The notes under the pieces were generated by a model. The model made no database searches. It was given only the letters and a program-made list of their open reading frames with translations, and had not been told where the DNA came from. Below, in pieces: positions 27,161 through 36,705 of a stretch of 64,000 nucleotides of DNA; the stretch's first letter is position 1; each line of letters opens with the position of its first letter. This DNA comes from an uncultured Acidimicrobiales bacterium (GTDB lineage Bacteria > Actinomycetota > Acidimicrobiia > Acidimicrobiales > SZUA-35), in the NCBI GenBank assembly GCA_938021675.1, contig CALIFY010000038.1, forward strand, positions 17,705 to 81,704. Direction: 5' to 3'. The position numbers and the translations under genes were made by a program.

Positions 27161-28174
27161 GTGACGCTCAAGATCTTCATCACCGGCGCCACCGGATTCG
27201 TCGGCAGTCATGTCGTTGCCGAGGCCGTCAGGCGGGGGCACGAGGTGACGGCCGTTGTCCGTCCATCGAGCTCTCAAGACCCCACGGTGGGTCGGCCGTC
27301 GGTCAACGCGGCCAGAATCGACCTTCGAAGTAAAGAGGGATTGGCCGATGCCGTCTCCGGTCATGACGTCGTCATTCATTTGGCGGCGGCTAAAGCTGGC
27401 GACTTTGCGGTTCAGTTCGCGGGAACCGTCGTCGCCACTGAGAACCTGCTTGGCGCGATGGCCGAATCCGGTGTGGCAAACCTCGTCGGCGTCAGCACGT
27501 TCTCGGTCTACGACTACTTGGGGATGCGCCCCAAGACGTTGTTGGATGAGGCGGCCCCGATCGACCGTTCCCCGGCGCGGCGCGACGAGTACGCCCAGAC
27601 CAAGCTGATCCAAGAGGAACTCTTTCGCCGCTTCGGGGAGGTCGACGGGCGACGGCTCGTCGTACTCCGTCCGGGCATGATCTATGGTGCCGGCAACCTG
27701 TGGCATGCGCTGCTCGGCGCAGAATTTGGTTCCCGGTTCTTGCGAATCGGCGCCAAGGCCACCCTCCCGTTGACCTACGTCGAGAACTGCGCAACCGCGA
27801 TGGTGCTCGCCGCCGAACGTCTCACAGACACCGAGACAACGGTCGACGGCGAAACCATCAACCTGGTCGATGACAACTTGCCAACCCAGCGATCGTACGC
27901 CGAGGCGGTGATGGCTCGAACCGATACACCTCCCTCGATCGGTATCCCGTGGGCCGTGGTGAGAACCGCGGCGGGGGCGTTGGCTAAAGGAAACGAGCTG
28001 CTGCTCGACGGTCGAGCCAAGTTTCCCGGCATCGCAGTGCCCGACCGACTCCATGCCAGGTTCAAGCCCCTCCGGTACACCAACGCAAAGGCGAAGCGTC
28101 TTCTCGGTTGGTCACCCCGTTACCAACTCACCGAAGCCATCGATCGTAGCGTTTCGGCCCAGGAGACCTCGTGA
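27161..28174 (+). CDS. NAD-dependent epimerase/dehydratase (extended SDR)
   Basis: 337 residues. NAD site ITGATGFVGSHVV at the N terminus, then VIHLAAAKAGD, a Ser in GVSTFSVYDYLG, and the catalytic YAQTK. The C terminus, LGWSPRYQLTEAIDRS, matches sugar-nucleotide epimerases and dehydratases. The GTG start has GGAG at good spacing. The gene follows the Gfo/Idh gene by 25 bp and overlaps the next glycosyltransferase (GTGA). It may act on a nucleotide sugar used in the same glycan, possibly downstream of the CDP-4-keto sugar; that link is inference. Confidence 0.88.
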   Translation: MTLKIFITGATGFVGSHVVAEAVRRGHEVTAVVRPSSSQDPTVGRPSVNAARIDLRSKEGLADAVSGHDVVIHLAAAKAGDFAVQFAGTVVATENLLGAMAESGVANLVGVSTFSVYDYLGMRPKTLLDEAAPIDRSPARRDEYAQTKLIQEELFRRFGEVDGRRLVVLRPGMIYGAGNLWHALLGAEFGSRFLRIGAKATLPLTYVENCATAMVLAAERLTDTETTVDGETINLVDDNLPTQRSYAEAVMARTDTPPSIGIPWAVVRTAAGALAKGNELLLDGRAKFPGIAVPDRLHARFKPLRYTNAKAKRLLGWSPRYQLTEAIDRSVSAQETS

Positions 28175-29454
28175 GTTCGACCGCCGGTCGGCCGTCCGTT
28201 GCCTACCTGACCGGTGAATATCCTCGAAGCAGCGACACCTTTATTCAGCGAGAGGTGACCGGTCTCCGAAACGCTGGTTTTCGAGTCGAGACGTTCGCCG
28301 TCCGCCGACCCGACCAAGCACATCTCGTCGGACCAGAACAAGAACGGGCCCATGCCACGACGACCTACCTTCTGGAGCTTGCCCGGTCCCCTCGTCTCGG
28401 CTCGGCGAAGCTCGCCGTCATCCTCCGCCGGCCCGGCTCATTCCTCAAGGCGCTCGGTTTAGCGTGGCGAACCAAACGACCCGGCGTGCGGGGCGCGGCC
28501 TATCAACTCATCTACTTCATCGAAGCGGTGCTCCTAGCCGACGAAATGCGCCGCCGCCGACTCACCCACCTCCACAACCATTTTGGTGATTCGAGCTGCA
28601 CCGTGGCCATGCTGGCCTCCGAGATAAGCGGTGTCCCGTATAGCTTCACCCTTCACGGTCCCGGCATTTTCTTCGAGGCACGCAGCTGGCAGCTCGGCGA
28701 GAAACTCGATCGAGCGTCGTTCACCGCATGTATTAGCCATTTCGCTCGTAGCCAGGCCGCAATCTTCGCTTCGCCAGAGACCATCGACCGACTGCACATC
28801 GTGCACTGCGGAGTCGAACCAGAACGACTCAAGCCCGTCGATCACTCCGGTTCGGCCACCCGTCTGCTGTTCGTCGGCCGAGTGGTCGAATTGAAGGGGC
28901 TCGGCGTGCTTCTCGACGCCATCTCACGGTTGGCGGAGCGCCACCCGCGACTCGGGCTCACCGTTGTCGGCGATGGCCCGGACCGCGACCGTCTCCAACG
29001 ACACGCTCACTCTCTCGGTATCTCCGACCGGGTTACCTTCGTTGGCTCTCGCTCCCAAGCTGAAGTGGCCGATCATCTATCGGGTAGCGACATTTTCGTG
29101 CTCCCCAGTTTCGCCGAAGGGGTGCCGGTGGTCCTCATGGAAGCGCTGGGAGCTGGCCTTCCGGTCGTGGCGTCGGTTGTCGGGGGCGTGGTTGAGCTCG
29201 TTGCTGAGGACATCAACGGGTTCCTGGTGTCGCCGGCAAACGTCGAGCAGCTGGCCGACCGGCTCGAACAGCTGATAGGCGACGCCGAGCTGCGGCAACG
29301 GTTCGGAACCGCAGGGCGGGCGACGGTTGTTGATCAGTTCGACTCCCGCCGGGAAGCCGAGCGGCTCGGGTCACTGTTCGTCAATACCGCCCATGGTCTC
29401 CCGAGCCTCATACGCCCTGAGGTGCCGCAGCCAAGCGGCACGCTACCCACCTAG
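28171..29454 (+). CDS. Family 4 glycosyltransferase
   Basis: 427 residues, GT-B fold. The N-terminal domain shows YLTGEYPRSSDTFIQREV and HLHNHFGDSS; the donor domain shows LLFVGRVVELKGLGVLLDAI, VVGDGPDRDRL, FVGSRSQAEVADHL and the E-X7-E stretch FAEGVPVVLMEALGAGLPVVAS (about residues 313-334). It resembles WcaL/AmsK-type enzymes that add hexoses to exopolysaccharide repeat units. Translation is coupled to the SDR gene by overlap. Confidence 0.92.
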   Translation: MSSTAGRPSVAYLTGEYPRSSDTFIQREVTGLRNAGFRVETFAVRRPDQAHLVGPEQERAHATTTYLLELARSPRLGSAKLAVILRRPGSFLKALGLAWRTKRPGVRGAAYQLIYFIEAVLLADEMRRRRLTHLHNHFGDSSCTVAMLASEISGVPYSFTLHGPGIFFEARSWQLGEKLDRASFTACISHFARSQAAIFASPETIDRLHIVHCGVEPERLKPVDHSGSATRLLFVGRVVELKGLGVLLDAISRLAERHPRLGLTVVGDGPDRDRLQRHAHSLGISDRVTFVGSRSQAEVADHLSGSDIFVLPSFAEGVPVVLMEALGAGLPVVASVVGGVVELVAEDINGFLVSPANVEQLADRLEQLIGDAELRQRFGTAGRATVVDQFDSRREAERLGSLFVNTAHGLPSLIRPEVPQPSGTLPT

Positions 29455-29464
29455 CGATCGGTGA

Positions 29465-30475
29465 TCAGTCTCCGGTGACTTGGTCCAGGACTCGGTAGAG
29501 GTGTGTTGCCGCCGCCTGATCGGTGCAGTTCTTCTCGGCGAACGCCAGCGCGTTGGCATCGAGCCGCGATCTCGTCACCTCATCTGACCACATCGTGTCG
29601 ATGGCCTCGGCCATAGTCGCCGGGTCATACAGTTTGGAACACAACGCGTTCTCGTCGTGGACGCAATAGTCTTCGAGTCCCGGCCGATCGGTGGTGACCA
29701 ACGATCGGCCATGCCGATAGGTCTCAACGATCGTTACCAAACCGGCGGTAAGTGCGCCATCGTTGAGCGGAACCACGTTTACCCGGGCATGTCGCACCAG
29801 GCGTCGAATCTCGGGACGGCTGATCTGCTCCAGAATGGTCACGTTCGGGGGAACGGTCAGACCCTCGAGCACACGATCGGATGCGAGAACCAGCGTGCGA
29901 TACCCAAGTTTGGACATCGCAGCAAAGAATGTCCCATAGTCGCGATACCCAGAGCCGGTGGCGAACACGTACGGCTCGTCCTGACCCACTGGTTTCTCGG
30001 TCTCGATGTCGGCTCCGTACTGAATCGGCACGTATTCGAACCGCTCGGCCGGAAGGTTCAGCAGCTTAGAGTATCCCTCGATCTCCCGGGTCGAGTGCAC
30101 GATGAAACGGTCGACACGACTGAGCGGGATTCGACCGATGCGTCGCTTCACCGCAGGATTCAACCCCTCGGTGTTGAACAACCACGCCACCAAGGGCCGG
30201 TCAGCTCGTTCGGTCATTGTCCACAAACTGGCGGCGAAGGCGAGCTGGGGAAACACGGTGATGACACCGGCATCGTTGCCGGCCATACCCTGCCTCGCCT
30301 GGCGCATCCGGTCGACCCATTCTTGAACTCCGGCCTTCGGTGCAGACTGATGCCAGTTCCGCTCGTTCCCGATTCGCGGGATCAGTGTGAAGGTATGACG
30401 GTCGTCATCGACGGCGTGGTTGATCCAACGATCCTCAGCCGATTCGAAATATGGTGACAAAACGACCCACCTCAT
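29465..30475 (-). CDS. Glycosyltransferase-like protein (GT-B, GT4-related)
   Basis: 336 residues, GT-B-like. The N-terminal half contains WVVLSPYFESAEDRWINHAVDD (about residues 3-24) and VDRFIVHSTREIEGYSKLL, the usual inter-domain region. The donor half has YVFATGSGYRDYGTFFAAM, VTILEQISRPEIRRLV and a shortened donor-binding motif around VPLNDGALTAGLVTIVETYRHG. It is shorter and more diverged than the GT4 enzyme encoded by the neighbouring gene. AAGGGAG precedes the ATG. It is convergent with that GT4 gene (10 bp apart). Acceptor and donor are unknown. Confidence 0.8.
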   Translation of the reverse strand: MRWVVLSPYFESAEDRWINHAVDDDRHTFTLIPRIGNERNWHQSAPKAGVQEWVDRMRQARQGMAGNDAGVITVFPQLAFAASLWTMTERADRPLVAWLFNTEGLNPAVKRRIGRIPLSRVDRFIVHSTREIEGYSKLLNLPAERFEYVPIQYGADIETEKPVGQDEPYVFATGSGYRDYGTFFAAMSKLGYRTLVLASDRVLEGLTVPPNVTILEQISRPEIRRLVRHARVNVVPLNDGALTAGLVTIVETYRHGRSLVTTDRPGLEDYCVHDENALCSKLYDPATMAEAIDTMWSDEVTRSRLDANALAFAEKNCTDQAAATHLYRVLDQVTGD

Positions 30476-30599
30476 GCACGGGCTCCCTTGTACCCGCCAT
30501 CGGTTTCCGTTTCACACCACACCACAATCCCTCAGTTCTTCCAGACCAGCACGCCACACGCGCCAACCGGCAATCGCCCAGCATCAGTCCTTGTTGCCG

Positions 30600-31934
30600 T
30601 CATGAGGAACCGACGCCAGCAACCGGGATTTCTGTGCGCCGATCCCGGTCGGCGACCCGCTGATAGTAGACGATAGCAACCCAGCTTGCGATCACAAGAT
30701 AAGTTTCTGACACCAGGGTGGCCACAACCGCTCCCTCCCACCCACCGTTTGGGATGAGTGTCAAGTACAGGACGACCGAAACCGCGGCCGATGAAAGGTA
30801 CACGGCAGCTCGTTCGTTTGTCCGTCCCAGCCCGAGTAGTCCGTTGAGCGGCGTGCCACTCAAACCGAGCAGCGGCAGGAACAGCACGAGCCAAGGAATA
30901 ATCGACTTTGCCTCGGCAAACTCGGGCTTGATCAAGAAATCGATCAGAGGCTCGACGAGTCTCAGCGCGCCGTAGATCGCCCCGGCCGCCACCCATCCGA
31001 CGGCAAACATGAAGGTGGAAAGACGTACGGCCCGTCGCAGATGAAAGCCGTCGCTCCCATCGCCGTCATCGGTCAAAAATCGGTGGAACGCAGCTTGCCC
31101 GACCACCCGAAGCGGCAATGCTCCCAACAGTACGACCCGGTATGCGGCGGCGTAGAGGCCGACATCGGTATCGAGTCCGAACGCCTTCAACGTGATCTTG
31201 TCGCCCTCGATCTGAACCTGGCTGGCGGCGAGCGGGGCGGCGAACACCCCGCTAGACCGTACGGCGTTAGCCGGAGGTCGACGGAACCGGATCCGGTACC
31301 CGAGCCTTGGCAGGTGTCTGAACACCAACCATGCGGAATATCCGACATACAGCACGAAGTACGTGGCTCCCAGGTTCCGGACGGTCAATTGTCCGGCTAG
31401 AAAAAGCGTTGGTACGGCGATCAGTTTCATCAGGATCGACCCGATCCTGACCCGCATCATGGACGGATACCCAGCGGCCGCCTGAACCAGCCACCCACAG
31501 ACGAAAACCGTCGAGTTTCCGATCAACTCGCTTGCGATGATGAGTACGGTCTCTGAGAACGTCACGCCATCGTAGAAGATGACGGCCAGAACTACGGCCA
31601 CCACCGTCGAGGCGACACCGGCCAACAGCGTCAGGGATAGGAAGTCCGGCTGCAGTTCATTCAACGGCTGGTTAAAACGAAACCGACGTTGAATTAGGGC
31701 GAGACCTGGGCCGGAGTACGTCACAGCACTGAAAATGCTGGCCAATCCGAACAACGCAGCGAACCCGCCGAACTGCTCGATGGTCAATACCTCTTGGAGA
31801 AGGGTGAACGACACAACGGCTGCGATGAGCGCCAATCCGTCCATGGCGGCAGACCACAATGTGTCCTCTGCCAACCCGTCGAAGGCGCGCCACGCTTTCG
31901 ACGCGGCGGTTGCCGCTCGTGTTCTTATCGTCAC
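30600..31934 (-). CDS. Wzx-type polysaccharide flippase
   Basis: Moves lipid-linked repeat units across the membrane (MOP superfamily, PST/Wzx type). 444 residues with about 12 hydrophobic segments, starting near residue 28 (AAMDGLALIAAVVSFTLLQEVL). A family-typical FGGFAALFGLASIF lies in the first quarter. The C-terminal region (VAIVYYQRVADRDRRTEIPVA) is cytosolic. The GTG start has GGAGAAA upstream. It is the only flippase candidate in the locus. Confidence 0.88.
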   Translation of the reverse strand: MTIRTRAATAASKAWRAFDGLAEDTLWSAAMDGLALIAAVVSFTLLQEVLTIEQFGGFAALFGLASIFSAVTYSGPGLALIQRRFRFNQPLNELQPDFLSLTLLAGVASTVVAVVLAVIFYDGVTFSETVLIIASELIGNSTVFVCGWLVQAAAGYPSMMRVRIGSILMKLIAVPTLFLAGQLTVRNLGATYFVLYVGYSAWLVFRHLPRLGYRIRFRRPPANAVRSSGVFAAPLAASQVQIEGDKITLKAFGLDTDVGLYAAAYRVVLLGALPLRVVGQAAFHRFLTDDGDGSDGFHLRRAVRLSTFMFAVGWVAAGAIYGALRLVEPLIDFLIKPEFAEAKSIIPWLVLFLPLLGLSGTPLNGLLGLGRTNERAAVYLSSAAVSVVLYLTLIPNGGWEGAVVATLVSETYLVIASWVAIVYYQRVADRDRRTEIPVAGVGSS

Positions 31935-31973
31935 CCGTTTCTCCGGATCAGTTGCCGCGGAACCACCGAGTAT

Positions 31974-31988
31974 CTGCAGGTCCTGCAG
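31974..31988. promoter_or_regulatory. Perfect 15-bp palindrome between divergent flippase and GT2 genes
   Basis: CTGCAGG-T-CCTGCAG, arms of 7 bp around one base, about 40 bp before the flippase start and 185 bp before the GT2 start. It is a plausible operator in a divergent promoter region. It could equally be a chance GC-rich palindrome; there is no second copy in the interval. Confidence 0.35.
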
Positions 31989-32173
31989 GCGGCGGGGCGA
32001 CCGTCGTCACCGGCCAAATTCTAGCAGGCTCAATCGCCGACCGATTCACGGACCACCCCAGCTTCGGGCCCCGCTCCGGGCCGACCGCTGCAGGCGAAAG
32101 GGCGGGTCGACAACTTCGACTCCCCTGTACGTTCCAGACCGGGTATGGCTCGCTCGATAGGATAAACTGATTC

Positions 32174-33163
32174 GTGGTTTTCAAAGAATCGGCCGCCGAC
32201 CGATCCGAGTCAGATAAACACCTGGCCCCGACGTCGGGCGAGCCGACCAGAGTCGGTGTCTACGTCTGTACCTACCGACGAAACGAACCGTTATCCAGAA
32301 TGCTCGACTCGCTTGAGGTAGCGGCCCGGCAGGCTGAACCGGATGTAGAACTCGGCGTCGTCGTCGTCGATGACAACGCCGATGGGTCGGCCCGCCAAGT
32401 CGTCGACGCCTGCTCCCATCACTTCCCTCTTGGCCTCCACTATTCCTTTGTCGGGACCGGGAATATCGCCGAAGCAAGGAATGCCGGCTTGAACGCAGCC
32501 ATGGAACTCGGCGAGTGGGTAGCGATGGTCGATGATGACCAGATCGTCGTCGAACGCTGGCTCTCGGAGCTTGTCCGGGTTCAGCAAGATACCAAGGCTG
32601 ATGCCATCACCGCTCCGGTGTATGCCCGGTTCCCGGACGACGGACCACGGTGGCTCCACGACCAACCATTCGCCGCGCTGTGGGGCACCAAGCTCCGTGA
32701 AGACGGCGATCCGGTCGACGACCTGCAGACGGCAAACTCCATGATCCGGACATCGTTCCTTCGGGAACACCCCGAGATTCGATTCGCCGTTGACCTCGGG
32801 TCTTCAGGCGGCGAAGACATGGTCTTCTACCGAGCAGCCATAGATGCTGGTTTGAAGGCCCACTACAGCCGTCATGCCGTGAACTGGGAGTTGGAGTCGG
32901 CGGACCGGGCCACCTATCGGTATCAACTACGCCGCAATCTGTGGCACGGCAACACCGAAGCGGTCACCTGCCTTCGAGCAGGGCGTGACGGACGAGCCCG
33001 GATCGTCGCCCGCGCCGCCAAACGAGCGCTTCTGGCCGCTGGCCATCCCGTCGGTCGGCTCCGCTCAGGCCGGTCGCCCCAGGCGCGCTACACGATGGCA
33101 TACGCCCTGCAATCGGTAGGGCTCCTCATCGGCGCAGCAGGCATCAAGTTGACACACGGATAG
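32174..33163 (+). CDS. Family 2 glycosyltransferase
   Basis: 329 residues, GT-A fold. RVGVYVCTYRRNEPLSRML starts the domain after about 20 polar residues. VVVVDDNADGSA and MVDDDQIVVERW hold the metal-binding aspartates; SSGGEDMVFYRAAID supplies the acceptor-side ED pair. A C-terminal stretch around residue 280 may contact the membrane. TAGGAT 10 nt before the GTG may be a -10 box, with no strong Shine-Dalgarno sequence. It is the last glycan gene before the xylose module and converges with xylA. Confidence 0.9.
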   Translation: MVFKESAADRSESDKHLAPTSGEPTRVGVYVCTYRRNEPLSRMLDSLEVAARQAEPDVELGVVVVDDNADGSARQVVDACSHHFPLGLHYSFVGTGNIAEARNAGLNAAMELGEWVAMVDDDQIVVERWLSELVRVQQDTKADAITAPVYARFPDDGPRWLHDQPFAALWGTKLREDGDPVDDLQTANSMIRTSFLREHPEIRFAVDLGSSGGEDMVFYRAAIDAGLKAHYSRHAVNWELESADRATYRYQLRRNLWHGNTEAVTCLRAGRDGRARIVARAAKRALLAAGHPVGRLRSGRSPQARYTMAYALQSVGLLIGAAGIKLTHG

Positions 33164-33188
33164 ACCCGTCCAACCGAACTCGGCGGCG

Positions 33189-34514
33189 CTATCGGACCCG
33201 TTCGATTGTGCGGTTGACCAGGTTTTCGAGCAGTTCTTGACGACCCGATACCGGGATCGGGTCCAACACCGAACTGGCCCGTTCCCGCAACGAGTTAAGC
33301 GTGACGTCGCCGGTCAGGATCTGGCGGCCAAATTCGGTTTCCCAACCTGCGTACCGATGTTGGACGGCCACCGCCAGTTCGCCTTCTTCGAGCAGCGCTG
33401 CTGCCGCCAGCAAGCTGCGAGCAATCGTGTCCATACCCCCGATGTGAGCATGGAACAGATCGTCGTTCGCGACCGATTGGCGGCGTAGCTTCGAGTCGAA
33501 ATTGCATCCGCCGGAGGTGAAACCGCCCCCCTTGAGAATCTCGTACATGCCGAGGGTCATCTGCTCGACCGAGCTCGGGAAACGATCGACGTCCCACCCA
33601 AGCCGGTCATCGCCGGCGTTGGCGTCAACGCTGCCAAAGATTCCGGCCTCGACCGCCATCGCCACTTCGTGCTGGAAGTCATGGCCGGACAACGTGGCAT
33701 GGTTGACCTCGATATTGACGTGTACCTCGCCGAGCAGATCGAACCGTTGTAAGAATGCAGTGACAGCCGCAACGTCGCGGTCGTACTGATGTTTCATGGG
33801 CTCGAATGGTTTGGGCTCGACCAAGATCATCCCGTCGAACCCGATGGCATGTTTGTGCTCGATCACCAACGACAAGAATCGGGCCAGCTGCACCTGCTCG
33901 CGCTGAAGGTCGGTATTCAAAAGGGTCTCGTACCCTTCCCGCCCTCCCCACATCACGTAGTTGTGGCCGCCGAGTCGGTGTACGGCTTCGAGACACTCAC
34001 ACACTTGAGCGGCCGCCCTGGCGAATACCTCCGGGTCCGGGTTTGTCGCGGCACCGGCTTGATAGCGACGATCGGAGAAAAGGTTCGCTGTTCCCCACAA
34101 CAACTCGACACCGGTTCGTTCCATGTGACCGTTCGCCAGGTCGACCATGTGACGGAATCGATCGACGGTCTCCCCTACGTCGGAACCCGGTGGGGCGATA
34201 TCGACGTCGTGAAAGCAAAAGTACGGGACCCCCAATTTTTCGAAGAACTCGAACGCCACCTCCATCTTTTGCTCGGCTGCCGCCATCTCGTCGATCGCCC
34301 CTACCCACGGGCGATCGAGCGTTCCGGCTCCAAAGATGTCAAAGCCGTTCCAGGCGAACGAATGCCAATAACAGACGGCAAACCGCAGGTGATCGCTCAT
34401 CGTCTTGCCGGCGACGACTCGATCGGCGTCATACCACCTGAAGGCCAGCGGGTTGTCGGACTCCGGACCCTCATAAGGGATCGGGGAGGCCACGGTCGGG
34501 AAAAATTCACTCAT
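33189..34514 (-). CDS. xylA: Xylose isomerase
   Basis: Interconverts D-xylose and D-xylulose (and glucose/fructose), with two divalent metals. 441 residues, the long class II type more typical of Proteobacteria and Firmicutes than the 390-residue class I form usual in Actinobacteria. Catalytic and metal residues are visible: FHDVDIAP (His/Asp), LVEPKPFEPMKHQYD (Glu, Lys), IEVNHATLSGHDF (Glu) and DANAGDDRLGWD. GAGGA lies 5 nt before the ATG. It is downstream of xylH in the same direction. Confidence 0.96.
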   Translation of the reverse strand: MSEFFPTVASPIPYEGPESDNPLAFRWYDADRVVAGKTMSDHLRFAVCYWHSFAWNGFDIFGAGTLDRPWVGAIDEMAAAEQKMEVAFEFFEKLGVPYFCFHDVDIAPPGSDVGETVDRFRHMVDLANGHMERTGVELLWGTANLFSDRRYQAGAATNPDPEVFARAAAQVCECLEAVHRLGGHNYVMWGGREGYETLLNTDLQREQVQLARFLSLVIEHKHAIGFDGMILVEPKPFEPMKHQYDRDVAAVTAFLQRFDLLGEVHVNIEVNHATLSGHDFQHEVAMAVEAGIFGSVDANAGDDRLGWDVDRFPSSVEQMTLGMYEILKGGGFTSGGCNFDSKLRRQSVANDDLFHAHIGGMDTIARSLLAAAALLEEGELAVAVQHRYAGWETEFGRQILTGDVTLNSLRERASSVLDPIPVSGRQELLENLVNRTIERVR

Positions 34515-34550
34515 GTCGTTCCTCTAGATTGATGTTCGGATTGGCGTTGC

Positions 34551-35849
34551 TCAGACACCGGGACGGCGGCTCAAGGCATCGACCGACGACGCTATGAGTA
34601 GTGCGGCCCCGGCACAGATGAACTTGACTCCGGAACTACTGAAGTCGATCTCGCCGAGTATTGGAAGGATCCGCTTGCCGACCAGCGTCAACCCGTTGGG
34701 AATCAAAGCGAGGACGAATCCGCCGAGCACTGCGTTCAGCATCCTGCCTCGTCCCCCAAACAACGAGGTACCGCCGATGACTGCAGCACCGACCGCCAGA
34801 AGCAGGGTGTCGTTCGCACCGGTATTGGGATCGACACTATTCACCCTGCTAGCCAGGAAGGCGCCGCCGATGCCGGCCATCAACCCGCACAGGGTGAAGG
34901 CAGCCAACCGAATCCGAGCCACGTCGATCCCTGCCCGACGGGCCGCTTCGGCGTTTCCGCCGACTGCGTACATGTGTCGACCGAACCGCGTTCGATTGAG
35001 CAACAGGTTTAGCAACACAACAAGCGCTAACACCACAGGAATGACGATCGGAAGACCCCGTATCGGTGCTGGAGCATTGGGGAATGCCCGGTTGCGATTC
35101 AGGATGAACGTGACGGCGATGGCACCTGCGGTGACCAACGACAAACGAAGGACAAGTAACGCCAACGGCCCGGAACCACCGGATGCCCGGCGTAGACGAA
35201 CGAGGGTGGCGCCATACAAGCCGATAGCCCCGGCCACGAACACCCACGATGCCGCCGGCGTGAGGTTCGACCCAACCAAGTCCTTTACCACTCCGTTCTC
35301 GATTCGTACGCTGCCCCCCTCACGGACGAGAAGCAGAAGGATTCCCTGAAACAACAATACGTTGGCCAAGGTCACGACGAACGATGGGATCCCGACCCTT
35401 GCCACCATGAAGCCGGTAAACAATCCGAGGGCGACCGCCACCGCCGCTGCCGTCAGCGCCGAAGGGAGTAACGACCACTCTTCGAGTCGGGTGGCGAGAA
35501 CCGCGGCCGACACACCAGCCGTGAAGCCGGCGGCCAAGTCGATCTCCCCGAGCAGCAGAGCGAACGAGACCGCCATGGCGATGACGATTACCGACGATGC
35601 TTGCTCCAAGAAGTTGGCGAGGTTGAGAGCGGTCAGGAAACTGTCGGGGTTGGCCAATCCAAAGATGGTGGTCAAGACCGCAATTGCCAACAGCGCCGGC
35701 AGCGGGCCGAGATCCCCACCTCGCATCCTGGCTAGGCTTTGACCGACCGAGGATCTGAAATCTGACGGCGCCTCGTCGAGGGCAAAGTCGGTACGCGCCC
35801 CCGTCGGGCCGGCGTCATCGCTTGTACCGTCCGTCGTTCTCGTCGTCAC
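34551..35849 (-). CDS. xylH: Xylose-type ABC transporter permease
   Basis: 432 residues with about ten membrane helices, branched-permease family of the ribose/xylose transporters. Marks include ALLLGEIDLAAGFTAGVSA, GIPSFVVTLANVLLFQGIL and the EAA-like loop with AVIGGTSLFGGRGRMLNAVLG (about residues 345-365). A 50-residue polar N-terminal region precedes the first helix. The GTG start overlaps the xylG stop (GTGA). It works with XylG and XylF. Confidence 0.93.
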   Translation of the reverse strand: MTTRTTDGTSDDAGPTGARTDFALDEAPSDFRSSVGQSLARMRGGDLGPLPALLAIAVLTTIFGLANPDSFLTALNLANFLEQASSVIVIAMAVSFALLLGEIDLAAGFTAGVSAAVLATRLEEWSLLPSALTAAAVAVALGLFTGFMVARVGIPSFVVTLANVLLFQGILLLLVREGGSVRIENGVVKDLVGSNLTPAASWVFVAGAIGLYGATLVRLRRASGGSGPLALLVLRLSLVTAGAIAVTFILNRNRAFPNAPAPIRGLPIVIPVVLALVVLLNLLLNRTRFGRHMYAVGGNAEAARRAGIDVARIRLAAFTLCGLMAGIGGAFLASRVNSVDPNTGANDTLLLAVGAAVIGGTSLFGGRGRMLNAVLGGFVLALIPNGLTLVGKRILPILGEIDFSSSGVKFICAGAALLIASSVDALSRRPGV

Positions 35850-36619
35850 CGTACGACCTCTCCATGTTCCGTGCCGTTCGATCGACCGGACGTGATCAGC
35901 TCGACGAGCTGCTCTGTAGTCGTGTCAGGCGTCACCGGAAGGTCGGCGACGATGCGCCCGAGATACATCGGAGAGATACGGTCGGCGACCTGTAAGACAT
36001 CGACCATGTTGTGGCTGATCAAGACGACGCCGAGACCGGTTTCGGCCAGACGACGCACCAGGGCGAGAACATGCTCGGTCTGGGCCACGCCAAGCGCCGC
36101 CGTCGGCTCATCGAGGATCACCACGTGTGAATTCCACAAGACAGCCTTGGCGATGGCCACCGTCTGGCGCTGGCCGCCAGACAACGCTTGGACCAGCTGG
36201 CGAACACTCTGAAGGGTACGAACCCCGAGCGACGCCAGGGTCTCGCGTGCCGCACGTTCCATCGAGCGTTCGTCGAGCATGCCGCGCACGGTCAGCTCCC
36301 GCCCGAGATACAGGTTTTGGACGACATCAAGGTTCTCGCAAAGCGCCAAGTCTTGATAGACGACTTCGATTCCGAGTGCGGCGGCATCACGAGGACCATC
36401 GATGTCCACCACCGATCCGTCGAATCGAAAGGAGCCGCTGTCCGGTGGGTGGATGCCGGCCATCGTCTTGACCAGCGTCGACTTTCCGGCGCCATTGTCG
36501 CCGATTAGTGCCGTCACCGTCCCTGGGTAAACGGCGAAGTCGACGTCGTGCAACACGTGGACCGACCCGAAGGTTTTGTTAATTCCAACCGCTTCGAACA
36601 GCGGTGTTGACTCGGTCAT
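35846..36619 (-). CDS. xylG: Xylose-type ABC transporter ATPase, single-domain
   Basis: 257 residues with one complete nucleotide-binding domain: Walker A GDNGAGKST, Q-loop in VVYQDLAL, signature ALSGGQRQTVAI, Walker B VVILDEPTAAL and the switch His in VLISHNM. Proteobacterial XylG carries two such domains (about 510 residues), so this protein must act as a homodimer or with another half. The ATG at 36619 has AAGGGGG directly upstream, the last of a set of repeated purine-rich tracts. Confidence 0.92.
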   Translation of the reverse strand: MTESTPLFEAVGINKTFGSVHVLHDVDFAVYPGTVTALIGDNGAGKSTLVKTMAGIHPPDSGSFRFDGSVVDIDGPRDAAALGIEVVYQDLALCENLDVVQNLYLGRELTVRGMLDERSMERAARETLASLGVRTLQSVRQLVQALSGGQRQTVAIAKAVLWNSHVVILDEPTAALGVAQTEHVLALVRRLAETGLGVVLISHNMVDVLQVADRISPMYLGRIVADLPVTPDTTTEQLVELITSGRSNGTEHGEVVR

Positions 36620-36627
36620 TCACTCCC

Positions 36628-36683
36628 CCTTTCCATCCCTTCTAGCCTTTCCATCCCCTTCTAGCCTTTCGATCCCCTTCGAA
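36628..36683 (-). repeat. Three tandem ~19-bp SD-like repeats upstream of xylG
   Basis: Read on the minus strand, the unit is CTAGAAGGGGATGGAAAGG. Copies lie at 36646-36664 and 36628-36645 (one G shorter), and a third imperfect copy at 36665-36683. Each carries two purine-rich tracts resembling Shine-Dalgarno sequences; the copy next to xylG runs into its ribosome binding site. Confidence 0.7.
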
Positions 36684-36705
36684 CCGCCCGATTTCTGGAA
36701 GAGGG

